Source: Eimeria necatrix (taxonomy: Eukaryota; Apicomplexa; Conoidasida; Eucoccidiorida; Eimeriidae). Taken from it: 64,000 bases of DNA. Below the pieces are notes generated by a model that did no database searches, had not been told where the DNA came from, and saw only the letters and a program-made list of their open reading frames with translations. A program made the translations under genes and the position numbers. The stretch's first letter is position 1. Each line of letters starts with the position of its first letter. This document shows positions 11,810-24,694 of the stretch, piece after piece. The stretch lies in assembly GCF_000499385.1 (NCBI RefSeq), contig NW_013652802.1, positions 124,001 to 188,000 on the forward strand, read 5' to 3'.

Positions 11810-14360
11810 TGTGTGCTCTAGTCTGAAAAATTCCTCACGCACATGCTCAGCGTCCATTGGCATCAAATTGCCCCAGAACGCATGGAAAGGAAGATTATTT
11901 TTGTGCTTTTTTAAATTTTATCAGTGGAGGGTTTGCAAGCATAAAATACTACGTGTACTGCACTGACTGTAATGTCTTGTTGCTGAGGCACTGAAGCGAA
12001 AACCTGCCAGTCCTCTTTATCCGCCTGTCATTCCCTGTAGACGCTGCAGTCACGCCAACGACATCAAGCTATCGACGTTTCGTTCGCAGGGAAAGAATGG
12101 ACACTTATGCTTCTTCAAGTTTTCACCAAAACGGCCTACTCTATTCCCACAGGAAAAAAACACCGACTGCAGCGGGCATTGTCAAATTCCTTTCTAGCAG
12201 ATTTATTTGCTCATAAGGTCACTGTGAAGCGCTGACTTTTGAGAAGACAACATTAAGAGAAAAACGTCAAATACTTCAGTCACTCAAGGCGGCTAAAGCT
12301 GTCCGGAGAGCGTTTGCGGCAGGCTGCTCGCGTGCCGTCTTTCACCGCTGCTATACTTTAAAAGTCTAGATAATTCGAACGCGGATGAGCGCAGGCTAGG
12401 TTGAGGTTGCAAGTAAGTGCTGTTTGGACTGGCATACTGGAGTGCCGGCTGCAAACTGTACTCGCCGTGGCAACTGAGAAAGCGTGATCAAGCCATGTGG
12501 AGTACCTCCCGGGTTGCTCCTGCATTGCATGCAGGTATAAAATATTCGCTGTCTGCCGTACTGGATGGACGCATGTAAGTGAGGCTGAGGGACGGAGGCA
12601 GTCCTGGTCTCATTCATTTTATTACTCCCTGCCAGTCCCACACCACTTGCTCGGCACAGGCAACGAGCGCGGAATAGATTTGTTATTCTTCCCAGGACGA
12701 CGGTCTCGACCACAGTCGCAATCCCTGTATGTCAAACTGAAACGAAACAGTGGTCAAGCGCTCCGTAGATAGGTGCCCACGGCGTTGCCGTATGCATGCT
12801 CAGTTTCCAGTAATGCTACAGGGATAGGAGAATTCCAAACTTTCTCGTCACATTGCTTTAGTGGAGGCTGTGTCCCCTCCGTTCCCTTCCAGCGAGCAGC
12901 CATGATAAATGCTCAGCGCCAAAAACTACCTTTGCTGCAACTGGCTAAGCGTACAACGTACAATGACGCCTTCAGGCAAAGGGAGGCGCTACACTGCGCA
13001 GAAAAAATACACCTTCAGTACTCAAACTTAGCAAAAGCCGCAGGAACTTCACAAACGTCGCATAGACTGGTGCATGGGGCTGTACACAGCACATGTCTCA
13101 TTCACAGAGGAATAGGCGTTTTTGTGAGAAGCTAAGGGGCGCTGCATGTGACAAGCTGCAACAGCCCAACCAGCTGCAGCTGGTGAGCTTAGCAGGTGAG
13201 TTCCGTTCCGGGACCTCGTGTCTCTTTTCGCATGTGCAAAACTCACGGAAGTGTCCACCAGCCTCAAAGCTGAAACTTGATTACGGAGACATGAACTCGT
13301 TTTGCCTTTAAAAGCAAACATAAAACAAACGCTAACACGAACAACACCCACACGGCAAAACCCAAGGAGAGGGCGAGCAGGCTTCCCAATACAAACGCCA
13401 CATTGAAGCAAGGGGCTTGCAACTGCATAATTCATAAACGTTGATTTGTACATAAATCACAAGACAGTGGCACCACAGAAGGCAGAATGCTGCGCCCCCA
13501 GATGAAAGGTACTGGACCCCCACATCAGTTGGGGGGCCCAGCTCCAGTCACAGCTACAGCATGGTGGCAACTGCTATTATGTTCGAGTTAGAGGAAAATG
13601 GGGATATATTTGATAATCACATAAATAAACGCTCTTGTACTTAAGCAGAAGACTTTCACGGGGACGCTTCTTTGCGCGTGAAAACCGAGCGTTCTTGGTG
13701 CTGTTGCTGCAGCTGTTTTGAGTCGAGTGGATATGCACCTCACTGCCCGCTAGAGACGATCCTCTTTATTCTTTAGAAGCACATGTCCCAATCTGTGATA
13801 CATCTGGCCCAAAGATACAGCTGCAACAGCTACAAGAACGGAAACGGCCACAACCACAGCCGGTGAGGCAGCACATCGTGATCTTTCCTGCTCACATATA
13901 AGCCTGCTGTGTGCACCTGCTGTCGCAGCTCCCATTGCCTTACCATCCAACCCCTTTATTATTAATTTAGCAGAAACGGGATTCCGTGTAGTGGGCGACC
14001 CAGTGCACTTTTCGCTAGGGTCACCTTCAATGCAGCGCTGCAACACCAGCTGCTGGCGCAACATTGGCTGCCTCTGATGCTGCGGAGGTGGCAGCGTATC
14101 CTGATGGAGCTATGAAGGCAGTACAGGAAAGCGCGCGCGGATGCTCGCAGCAGAAACGGGACAACTCGGCAAAAATACTACTTGCTTACTGAACAGGAGG
14201 GAACAGCTCCAGGTGCTGCGGAGCTCTTTGGACAGCTAAATTGAAGCTGTGTCGGCGTACGCCGACAGCGCAGCGCAAGTAGCATAGCACAACGCAACCG
14301 ACAGGAGCAGCAGCGACAACACGAGCAGCAGCTTATGTAGGAGGCAGCGAGCTGCTGAGG
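11810..14360. other. intergenic, no gene resolved
   Basis: I see no coding evidence. A minus-strand frame at 13750-14064 contains a hydrophobic segment (AVVVAVSVLVAVAAVSL) but no homology I can name and no partner exons. The GC/TC-rich segment after 13650 may hold the 5' region of the gene starting at 14361. Confidence 0.4.
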
Positions 14361-17300
14361 ATGTGGCAGGGACAGCACTCGTGGGTGGAGGACGAACACG
14401 GGTGGCTGCAAAAGCAAATTACAGCAACAAGAGACTCGGAAACAGGACTTGCACGCGAAGATGTGGGAGTGCTACGACAGCAACATGTTCTGCAGAAGCA
14501 TCAGCAGCTAACACAGCCTGATGCTGGCGCGGAAGACGAGCTGTTCTGCGATAATGATGACGAGGGGGAAGAGCAACTGCATCAACAGCAATTCCAGCTT
14601 CAAAAGCAGCAAGCAATTGAGAACCCGTTGAGTTCTGCCTCGAAAGGTGGCGGCTTGTTGGGATTGTCGGCCTTGAACAAGCGAATAATCCGCGTTAAAG
14701 ATGAAATCAGAAAGCGAGAGGGAACGCATCTGCAGCAGCAGCGACAGCGGGAGCAAGATCGAGGTGCCTTAAGCTGCTGCAACGCACTTTTTGCTGGGCA
14801 GCCACAAGATTCCCGACGCAGTGAAGGGGGACCGAAGAGAGAACAGCAGGGGTCGTGGCAGCCAACATCACAACAGAACGAGCATCACCAGCAGCTGCAA
14901 GGTGAGGACGCCCGGGAGGTACTGCACTTGGCTCGTCTTGTTGAGGAACATCAGATACTTCGGGCTACGGAACAGGAACAGCTGCAACAGATGAAGGTCA
15001 CGCAGCAAGAGTGCAACCGAATCATCGTAGACAGAGCATTTCTCAAGTGGGAGCTGCTAGAGGCAGCAATGCAGCAAGACGACACGGCGCGGCAGCAGCA
15101 GCATCAGCTTACGCTGCAGCTACTGCAGCAGTTTCTCGACAGACGCAGAAGTGAAACTATCAAGCAGCAACCTGACCAGGAACCGACCCACCAGCATCGC
15201 ATGCAATCAGTGAGCCTGCAACGAGAACCAACAGCAACAATTGTTGCTGCCGTTCAGCAGCGAGCCCTGTGGCCATCGATTGGCACCAACAAAAGCAATA
15301 CGAGAACAGTCTCACAAGTTTGCAGCAGCTCCGTAAGCAGCAACAGTTGCCACCGCAGCAGCAGCAGCAGTGCCAGCAGCAGCAGTTACAGAAGTGCTAC
15401 GAACAGCAGAGGCAGCAGCGTGCCAATGCTTTCGCGCGCGGTACAGGCAAGGGGCCGTCTCCAAGGCTCACATACATTCAAAAGTGGGGAGCTCCACACC
15501 CCTCGGCATCACCACCGGTCGTTGCGGGCGGCTGCCGTTGCTGCCGCTGCCGCTGTTGCTGCCGCTGCTGCTGCCACAGTAGGTCACAAAGCTTCCACTA
15601 AAAGAGCGGGTCCCCCGCTTCTGGAAGAGTCTCATAACAAAAAGCATATGAGGAACCGATCAAACGCTAATCAGGAGCGGAGCTACCTGCAGCAACAGTG
15701 CCAGCAGCAGGCACAGCAGCAGCGCCTTTTGACAGTGAAGAGAGAACAGCATCACCACCAGCAGTATTCGCAACAGAGGGCGCAGTTGTTGCAACAGCAG
15801 CAACAGAAGCGTGAGGGTACGCAACACAACGCGCTGCAGCACCCCCGTAAACTCACTCAAAAACAGCTACAACAAAGAACACAAGCCCTCATGGCGGCCC
15901 GGCAAGCTCTCAGGAGAAAGAAGCAGGCCACCTTGTCTGGTGAAGGAAGCAGCAACAGTAGCAGCAACAGCAGCACCACAATCTCAACCAACAACAGCAG
16001 CAGTAACAAGATTGCCAAACAATGGGAGGAAAGACTAGCAGTGAGTTGTGGAAGCGCCAGCGCCAAAGACGATCCAACAGCTACTGGTAGTGTGCGAGCT
16101 GCATCTATTTCTCCTACGCCCCCAGACACACAAGTGCTCTTGTGCTTCTGCTCTTGTTTTTGTTGCCCGTGCAGCGGCATCGGAAACACATGCTCCAATC
16201 CCTCCTGCCCATCCGTGAGCAACCTGTGGCCGAATGTCGTTTACCAAATAACCCCGCTACCGTGGAGACGAATTCAAATTCCTGCAGCGCGAGAGCACCA
16301 GAACCTGAAGCAGCAACAACAGTCGGAATTTCTGCCGCGGCAGCATCAGCAACGGAGGCTGGAGACGCGGCAGATGATGAGACTGCTGTATCAGCTAAGA
16401 CGCAGATGCGCTTTGGGGTTGCTGCACTGCAGTTAAGCACTGTGAGCACCATAAAGGAGGCTCTGGGCCCCACAGCTCGGAACGTCTTCATGGCAATGCA
16501 GCGCCTCGACATGCTGACGCGCCCTGCAGGTACACCTATGCCAAAGCCACAGTTGCAGTACGTGCGATCGAGTTGGGGTCCAACACCAAAACACATCCAA
16601 GCCGAGGTCCTTCAGGTTGTTCATGTGAGCACAGCAAAATCGGACAAATTTTCCGCGGTGCTACTGCCGTATTCTGGCTGCTGGTGTTGTAGTATTTCTG
16701 GCAGTGAGGGGCTCCTTTGGTAGTAGTTTGCATTGGCGCTAGTTCTGCTCGGCTAGAGATGCTGTTTTTGCAGACACGTTTGTGGAGTCGGCTACCTATC
16801 TTCTTCTGCGTGCCTGAGGTTCGCCTGGCCGCAGTGGCCGATGCCTGTCACCCAATAAGTAAACTTACTTCCTTCACAGGAGAAAGATTCACAAGGCCAG
16901 GAGAACGGATTTGGGTCTTCGGCTCACCCTACCCCGTGGCAGTCTGGGTCGGATCCCCGATCAAGGTGACTGGCGCGGCTGCTGTTTTTGGGGTTCATCA
17001 TCTGTATTGCTAAGGCGTCCGTATTGCTGTTGCTGAAGGTGCTGCTGCTGGCCACACATTTTTGCCTTTCCTGAGCTTGCGCACTACACAGAGCCTGCAG
17101 TCCAACGTTGGTGTACGTGCAGTGTTGCATATTACTTGGTTCTATGTGTGTTGGTGTAGAAAGGCGAGTTTAAGATCTTTGGGATTCGAGCCGGGGAATT
17201 TCTTACTCCTGCAGAAGGGGCCGAGGCGGCTAAGGCCCTGCAGCCAACGGGACAGTACGACAGCATTAGGACTTGCGACATTTACGTGAGATTTGCCCCC

Positions 17301-18902
17301 ATGAGGAGGCTGCTGCTGCTGCTGGTACTTGTTGGGTGTTTCTGCCGCCCCTCGTGGCAATTGATGAACCAGAGCCCTGAGTAGGCTTATGTGGGACTTT
17401 CGCGGCTCAACGAAGCCACTAGCCCCACGCACCGTCAGCTATATGTGTCTGTATCTGAATCTTTGCTGCAGCCGGACGCCTCAGACGCCAGCGGGCAGTG
17501 GCAGCGCAAGGTATGTGATGCTCTTCGTCTGGCGGGTGTTAGCAGTGATCCACGGGAGAAAGAGTTCAGCGCGAAGCGCTTTTCGCATGGCTGCAGCGAC
17601 TGCGGCACGGTACCATTTGTGGCAGTCCCCTACATGGGCTTAGAGTTCTCCTCTATACGCAGAGCCTGCCCCCTTGCTTTTGTCCAGCATACGGGTGGGT
17701 TCTGAGTTACTGGTCTGGACTGGTGCATGCACACTGCCGTTTCGCTTCATCTTTTTTTGCTTTTAGGACCTCATCTTGGATAATGTGGCTGCTTCTTGTC
17801 AGTCTTCTGCTGGTGTTATTGGGCTTGTAGTTCATGCGTCTGTGGGTCATGCAGGGGAACGCCTGCTGAACTCTGATTTGTTGAGGAGCCCGTGGACAAA
17901 GTGGCGCCGCCAGCGTGAAACTGTCTGTGTACACCAAGTGCTGGTAAACGGACTGCCGCTCTACCTTTACTCGAACAATCCGCAGGTGAAACCTCTTTGG
18001 CGCATGTTCTTGCCACTGTTGTTCTTGCCTTCGATGTTGCTTTCAAGTTTTCTGGCTTGCTGCAACGGTGAGGCTGTTGCAAGCAACGCATCGTGGATTG
18101 TGTGCGTGGTATTGATTTTGGCGGGCCTGCGCTGCAGGAGTCTCTAACAACTGGGGATGAGTTGTGTCTAAACATGCTGAAGTTTCCCGGTTTCCTGACG
18201 GACACATTTTTGGCGACATTGGGTTTGATAAAGAGGCGTCGCGCAAACGCAGAGAGCGTGCTAGAGAACCTACGGCTGCAGGGCTACACATCTCCTCAGT
18301 GGCTACAGCGGTGTTTGCTACTGAGGTACCCCCTGAACTACGAAGATATATGCTCTAGGGGTTCGATGGAGACTGTTCGCCTGCTGGAGCTTGTTTCCAG
18401 GCACAACACTGAAGGGCCGCGCAGCGTTACGTTGGCCAGTCGCCTAGGCCTGACTAGCGGGCCCGGCAATAGAGAGCCATCCAGCATTAACATCTCCCCG
18501 CGCACGGGTCTAACGTGCTTTATGCAGTGGCACGTATCTCATGACAGCTCATTCAGAGAAGAAATAGAATCGCTTTTAGCAAGGGAAGCCTCTCTGCCCC
18601 TTTGCAGCTGCCCCAGCAGCATTAAACTAAGACGGGTTGCGCTGCGGCTGCTGCATCTTCCGGAGGCGTATGCCAGTCTTCCACCCCACGAGCTGGGTCC
18701 TCTGCTCGAAAGCCACTGGGTCGTGGTAGAGGGCGCAGCTAAAGAGGCAGAAGGTGCATGTGTTATGCAGAGACTTCTGCGGGCACGGGACTGTTGTCGC
18801 CAGTGTTACAAAACACACCCTGTGGCGAAAGCCTTTCCTAGCATGGGATGGCGGTACAGATATCCCTTAGAGCGGGGAGATGTGTCAAATAACAAGCCAT
18901 AA
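14361..18902 (+). CDS. large Gln-rich protein with unrecognised C-terminal half, seven exons
   Basis: Proposed exons 14361-16040, 16175-16615, 16774-16965, 17160-17285, 17385-17693, 17767-17985 and 18084-18902 would give about 1,261 residues. All introns are phase 0. Exon 1 (560 residues) is low complexity: Gln-rich coiled coil, a Ser tract, an Ala tract, Gln/His runs and Asn/Ser runs. The rest is ordinary globular sequence, with FGIRAGEFLTPAEGAEAAK, a short Cys motif HGCSDCGTVPF, and a Leu-rich C-terminus with many Cys. I do not recognise the family. The exon 5 to 6 junction does not resolve: no GT donor keeps phase at CAGCATACGG|GTGGGT, so a sequencing indel, unusual splice or different exon end is possible. 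Start at 14361 is simply the first ATG of the long frame. Confidence 0.65.
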
Positions 18903-21596
18903 TTGTCTTTGTCAATTCAGTGGGCAACGGGGGCTCCTGGCCACTTCGGGGCAAAGGAGAGCGTGCCCGTCCTGCCATGTGGAGGGCGTCAGCAGGCAAC
19001 ACGAGCACGGTATCAAAGTAGCTAAATTCATTCTATTCACTGCAGCTTCGAGGACAGCTGGTTTCACTAACGCTTCGAGTCTTGAAGATGGGAGGCAGTA
19101 CATCAGCTGCAGAAGTAGGACCTCAGCACTAACAGGGATCACCAGAACTCGTTCTGACTCTGCGAATATCCGAGTAAACGTGCAGTACCATGCTTCAGTT
19201 TGCATGCTGCACGTCACTTTGTTACCTACTGCACTAGCTTTGTCGTCGCTAACGGACTTGTAAGCCTGGTTGCTTCAGGTGTAAACGAAAATTTCCCGTT
19301 GCTACTTCCCTAGTATTAATACGAGAAACACGACAACAGAGTCGACTGCAAACTCAATGCCAGTTAATGGCACGACAACTAGTGCCGTGAGTAGCGTGTT
19401 TGTGATTCTCTAGGTGTCACTTCTTAATCTATCGCTGCCCACAGTTGCTAAATACGTATGTGTTGGCACTGTGGCTTCTTCTCAGAGTCCTAGAATGCGC
19501 CTGAAGATAGCCACGAAGGCGGTAAAGCTGCGCTTGCCACAGCAGGCAGAAGGTAACTTCAGGCCATCAGAGCGGAGCGACTGCTCTTGTGTTCTTGCCT
19601 TAGTTGTACTTCAGCCTGAAGTAAAGTGTGCCCTTTACCATGAGCCACTTTAATACCTAACGACCGGATATGCCGTCAGAACGGGTCAGTACAACAAAGC
19701 GCGATTGAACGTGAGCAAGGATTTAAGCTCATTGCGAAAGTCGCCGCTCAGCAATGGTGTACCTTGCCTATTTTGTAGGCTGAGCTGGCTCCAATGCTGT
19801 GGCGCTTTCTTTCTGTAGCCGCAGCCCTAACCAGGGTACGCTGCCAAAACCCATCTGATGTCCGATATACAATCCGGTGACAACTGGTTTGTAAATGAGA
19901 TGGCTAGAGCATAAGCGGTTACACGAAACTGATCAGGCTACCTGATTGCTTTCAGGGAGTGCACGGGACCGCGGATGACTGCTCCGTGTCGGTCATAACC
20001 GCATTTAATAAGATTTAGCTCTGTCAGCTTTCGGCCCCATTTGAGTAGTGTTTAATAGAACTTTTGCAATGCTACGGCACTCCCGTATGCACAGGCCACA
20101 TGATGCCTTAGGCGTAGCCATATTCCCACAGGCAACAATTACGGAAAATTTTAAGGAACCTGATAAATGAACCAGGCTGTTTGGGCCTTACTGAATAATA
20201 CCTGAGTGGAACAGTAGCACAGGGAAGGGTCATAACTATCGCAAAGGTGCTCAGAAGATCCTTTACTCCATTTAGCATCAATGCTTGCCTTGTATCTATA
20301 GCTCTTCACATTCACAGGCAGGGTGGCTGGGACATTAGTTGCGGCCTCTGCGTACCGGGGCAGAACAAAGTATTCACTGTTCTGCAGCTGGTGGTCATTT
20401 GTGCGGAGGACGCATTGCCCAAATTTCTATAAAGGTACTGCTTTAGAGTATTCGTGGCCTCCCATATGGCCTTACATTAAACGCCTCAAGGTCCCTGCTC
20501 TGCCAGTTCTCCTTAGCTGACTCACCAGATCTTCCAGAGCTTACATAGGCGGTTAGAACTTATTTGGCTGCTTGAAGCTAGTTTCGCAGTTAGCCTACGC
20601 CGGCAGCAATCCGCAGAGAGCTTTCAGCCCACTGCCTAAAGCACTGTAGCCTATAGCGATCAGGCACTGAGTTTGCCGAAAGAGCCTATAATTATTTGAC
20701 TTCTTCTTGCAGGAGTTATGATTGAGCCAGTTGGGTTCGACATCCCCAGTCATGCAGCCCGCGCCCAGCGGGCTCTCGATACGCGGAACTAGTATCGACG
20801 CTTCTTTACTAATCAATCCTTGGGTTCATTCTATTGATTACAATTTATTAACCCATTGGTCCAGCTTTATTTTGTTGCGTGTCGCTGTCAACCACCAGTG
20901 GCCTCAGAAGGCGACGTTGTAGTGCCGCACATTGCAATGGAGCACGAAAGCAGCCGTGGAATGCTACATTAATAAAAATGGACGTAATTCATGAGCATAT
21001 GTGCATAACCTGCTCAGAGCAAACAAGTTTCGAAGAGGGATTCTACCTGCAAGCTCTGGAAACTTCTCAGGGGAATAGGCCTAGAAGCGACCCTTTTGCC
21101 GTTTGGGAATCTTCGAACAAAATGGCCTTCCGCTTTTTTTATATAGCTCAGTTTTATTCCTGTGTGTTTCAGAGCCCATAGCTCTTTTATATTTAATGGA
21201 TGCCACTGTTTGATTGTTTGTAGTCTTCGCGTGGAATGTCAAAAAAGCTTCTCTATCAACCGGGAATATTGGAAACAGTTCACCAACCAGGCGGGGCTCG
21301 GTGAAGCGAGGGTCCGTTAACTCCCTTATTCTAGTCTTAAACAGCTGCTCACACTAGAACGACATCTTAGGCCTGGGGCAAATATGCGCTGTCAGAGTGG
21401 CATAAGCAACTGCGCATACGCAAATACGGAAGCGTCAAACGAGCGCGCATAGAGCCTACACCAGAGATTTCTACAAAAAAGAGCGACTACAGCTACCGCA
21501 GTCACCGCAAGTTACCGAGCCAACCAACCCGAAGAAAAAAATTCAATGAGGCGCGGGAAATGCATAAGCGACGGGGTCGTACAATGACGCCCCCAC
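18903..21596. other. intergenic, no gene resolved
   Basis: Short random frames only. I see no domain, no triplet-repeat coding signal, and no clear mobile-element ends until the LTR at 21597. Confidence 0.45.
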
Positions 21597-21970
21597 TGTA
21601 GGGCACAAGCACTACAGTGGTTCCCCAGTGAGCACATAGTAAGCTTTTCCGTGAAATACATTTAGGGGAGAGATAGAGCCCACCAGCTATGAGCGCCAAC
21701 CGGCTAGGAGCGCCAGCCGGAGTGCTAGCAGGCAAGGAGCGACAACCGCCTTTCAGGATTTCGCGGCTAACTGAGTTGCTGAGAGACCAACGCACATTAG
21801 GAGGTCAGAATCAGGGGGAAGCTCTTTCGTAGTCTCCCTTTTTATGGAAAAAGAGACGTGAAACATGATTTGAGGTTAATTGTGGGGATTTAGGAAGTTT
21901 GTCGGGGTGCTCGCCGCAGAGAAGCACTTAGGTCTCTACGTAGTGGCAGCAGTGAGCCCGCTCACGTATT
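21597..21970 (+). repeat. degenerate solo LTR (about 374 bp)
   Basis: It starts TGTAGGGCACAAGCACTACA, matching the LTR start at 9770 with a few substitutions. It ends around ACGTAGTGGCAGCAGTGAGC then CTCACGTA, which aligns with the 3' end of the reversed LTR at 11482-11809. No primer-binding site follows. The exact 3' edge is uncertain by several bases. Confidence 0.6.
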
Positions 21971-22196
21971 ATACCCATTCTTCAGGAACAGTGCTGTAGC
22001 TGTTTAACAAACACGCCTTGCTTAGTAAGTGCCCACAGAGATGGAACTTCCACGAAGAATGCGCAAAGAAGTGCGCATGTCCATCAAAATTTAACAGCAC
22101 AACAACTTTTGAGTCATGAAAACCGTACTAGGCAATGCAAATATACGCTTTACCAGTGTAAAAATAGCTTGTAGCCGATAGGGGAGGGAGCTGGCT

Positions 22197-22609
22197 TGTA
22201 GTGCGTAGCGCCTACTGCTGCGACTACGCTCCTACCTGCCCCTCGAGCAGGCCTACAAACTACACCTAGCGTAGGCCCATTTCCTGGAAACTGTAGCTTA
22301 ATTTCATCGAAATACAATAATTCCTAAGTGTTTCAAAATCTGTCTGTTCGATTCGCCCCACTCTGGGAGCTCGCCTCCTAGTCCCTATGGGGAGGAGGCC
22401 AGCACTCGTGCCGGCGCTATCGCCAGTCCCAGTTTCCACACAACTTCCACACATTTCACGTATGCATTTTAACTCATAGACAATTTTCCTTACTTTTATC
22501 CTAGTAGGAGGGTCCTGTCCTCCTCCAGTGGTGCGACCCCTTGTAGGTCGCTAGCTAGCTATTGTCTCTAGGACACTAGCAAGCCCTATTGTATTGCCTG
22601 TGCACTACA
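22197..22609 (-). repeat. 3' LTR of the minus-strand gypsy element (413 bp)
   Basis: Read on the minus strand it begins TGTAGTGCACAGGC and ends GCTACGCACTACA, so the ends form a perfect 8-bp inverted repeat TGTAGTGC/GCACTACA, with TG...CA boundaries. It lies immediately after a polypurine tract and after the integrase-chromodomain frame, as expected for a 3' LTR. Confidence 0.9.
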
Positions 22610-22626
22610 ACTTCCCCCTTTGCCGG
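22610..22626 (-). other. polypurine tract
   Basis: On the minus strand GGCAAAGGGGGAAGT ends exactly where the LTR begins with TGTAG. Position and composition fit the plus-strand primer site of an LTR retrotransposon. Confidence 0.85.
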
Positions 22627-24694
22627 ACTGGAGAGACCTACCCCAAAACACATTATTTTTGCCTTTTGAATCTCTGTGCTCTTCTAAAGCTGACGTCGTG
22701 ATCGCATGCGGTGCGCAGCGCTCCCAACTCCTCATTGAAGGGTGTAGCCGGTGGAATATGACGGACCCATACGTCCACGCCTCGGAAGGACCAATCTTGT
22801 TTCGAGCCTGAAGACGTCTTCGTTGGCGGCGGCGCCAAGCGCGAAGCAAAGCCGGGTAGCCTGTAAGGTGGTGAGCTGGCTCCCATGTGGCTTGATCTTC
22901 AGGGGTCCCGCGCCACTTCACGAAGTACTGAACTGCATCTCCCGAGCCGCGTTGGTCCATAATATAGTCGACTTCGTATTCATCTGTGGGATTGCCTGCT
23001 GCATCATGGATAGGAGGCCAGGCGGCGTCGGCTGCCGAGAGAACCAAAGCGGGAGGTCGGGGGCGGTGGGGAACTAGCTGCGAGACGTGGAAAACGTTAT
23101 GGCATTCATAAGTGGGAGGCAGAGCGAGATGGTAAGCGACAGTTCGTATGCGTTCGATGACTTCGAAGGGTCCGCGGTAACGGGGCTCTAACTTTGGGCA
23201 GCTGTTGAAAGGCGGTAGGTGCTTGCTGCTGAGCTAGACCTTGTCTCCCACCGCATACTCCACTGCTCGGCGCTTTGTGTCTGCGTATTCCTTCTGCTGC
23301 CATTTTGCCTTCAGGATGTGACTCTGTGCTCTGTGGCAGAGCTGCCGGAGAAGCTTAGTCATTGGAGGAGTGAGCGTAGGAGCTAACGCGCCTACGATAT
23401 CAAGGTCCGCAGCAGTCAACGGGCTCTCTCCAATCATGACCTCGAAAGGAGAGAGCTCAGTGGGTGAATGACTTGTTGTGTTGTAGGCAAGTTCCAAGGC
23501 CGGAAGCAATCGCTTCCACTCGCATTCGTCAGATTTGATATATGTACGAAGCATCTGCTCCAGTGTGCGGTTAACCCGTTCAGTTTGGCCGTCGCTTTGG
23601 GGACGGTAGTACGAGGACATGCACCGTTTGATGTTAAAGCGGCAACAGAGCTGGTTCCAAAGATCCGACTGGAAACGGGGGTCTCGATCCGATATGAGCA
23701 CCTCTGGAAAACCGTGTTAGCGGATAAGGCGGTCTGCGAGAAGCTCCACGGTGTCTGCTGCTGTGAATGACTTCTTTGCAGGAACGAAATGAGCCATCTT
23801 GCTGAGGGAGTCGACCATGACAAGAATCGAGTCGTGCCCTGTCGCTGTAAGGGGAAGATCTGTGATAAACTCGAGACTCACTTGCGCCCATCGACGAGAA
23901 GGGATGAGCAACTGTTGAAGAAGGCCTGCAGGCTTCTGGCTAAGAGACTTTGACGCTCGACAGTGGGTACAAGACTCAACATAAGCAGTAGTGTAGGCGC
24001 GCATTCCTGGCCAGTAGTAGTGCTTGCTGAGAGCCGCAAAGGTCTTCTTCTGGCCTCGATGGCCGGCTGTGACATGGTCGTGATGTGAATGCAGAACGTG
24101 AGTAAGGAACTCAGGGAATTGTGGGACGCAGATGCGCCACAATCCATGAACGCCGATGTGCAGTTAGGGCTCTACGTAGCGAAAGGTAAATTGGCGATTA
24201 CAAAATCGATTTGCAGAGCTTCTCCTGGTTGGTTTGCTGCGGCTTTGTAGGGAACGCGAAAAACAGGACACTTCGAGTAAGCTTGCGGCCAATGGCGCAC
24301 ATCAGGAGGGTCAGCTCGTGGCTTCGTTGTGAGTGTAGGATGTTCCGCCTCTGGTTTGGGTTCCGGCGGCGAAGGTGAAGGCGCAGACGGCATGCTGCGT
24401 CGTCTAGGTCGTCGCGAACGAATTCCGGCGAGCTCCCTGTAGTTGGGAGGCCGACCACGAGAGCGGGGAGCCGCGCGCGCTTGTCCTATTGCGAGCATCA
24501 GTGGTACCGATGGTGTGTCGTTCGAGCAGGTGTTAGGAAGGCCAGGATGGCGAGACAAGGCGTCGGCAACTTGATTGCGCGCGCCTTGAACATATCCGGG
24601 AGCTCCGCAAGAAAGTCTAGCCACCGGGCGGTGCGTCCGCGCAGACGCTTCGATGCTTGGAGTCGTTGGAGATGGGTGAGAGCTTGATGATCAG
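22610..24694 (-). pseudogene. gypsy/chromovirus pol 3' half: RNase H end, integrase, chromodomain (disabled)
   Basis: Reading from 24694 downward: RNase H tail (TDHQALTHLQ, ARNQVADALSRHP), a Pro-rich linker, the integrase HHCC zinc module (HHDHVTAGHRGQKKT to CTHCRASK), the DDE core (SLEFITDLPL, LISDRDPRFQS, ERVNRTLEQML), and a C-terminal chromodomain (DYIMDQRGSGDAVQYFVKW). Clear lesions are TAC to TAA at 23717-23719 (integrase RLIR|HGF), TGG to TAG at 23234-23236, and a stop plus frameshift around 24.16-24.19 kb. Everything upstream (gag, protease, RT) is missing. Sequence is about three quarters identical in protein to the plus-strand copy, so it is a separate, older insertion. Confidence 0.9.

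Noticed and set aside
16867..16887. 21-base GT...AG segment in exon 3 of the large unknown gene as a mini-intron
   Set aside because: It is far shorter than other introns here and in frame, so retaining it as coding is simpler.
18580..18902. C-terminal UBR-type ubiquitin ligase tail suggested by LRLLHLPEAYASL
   Set aside because: The Cys pairs expected right after this motif in UBR proteins are absent, and nothing upstream resembles a UBR box.
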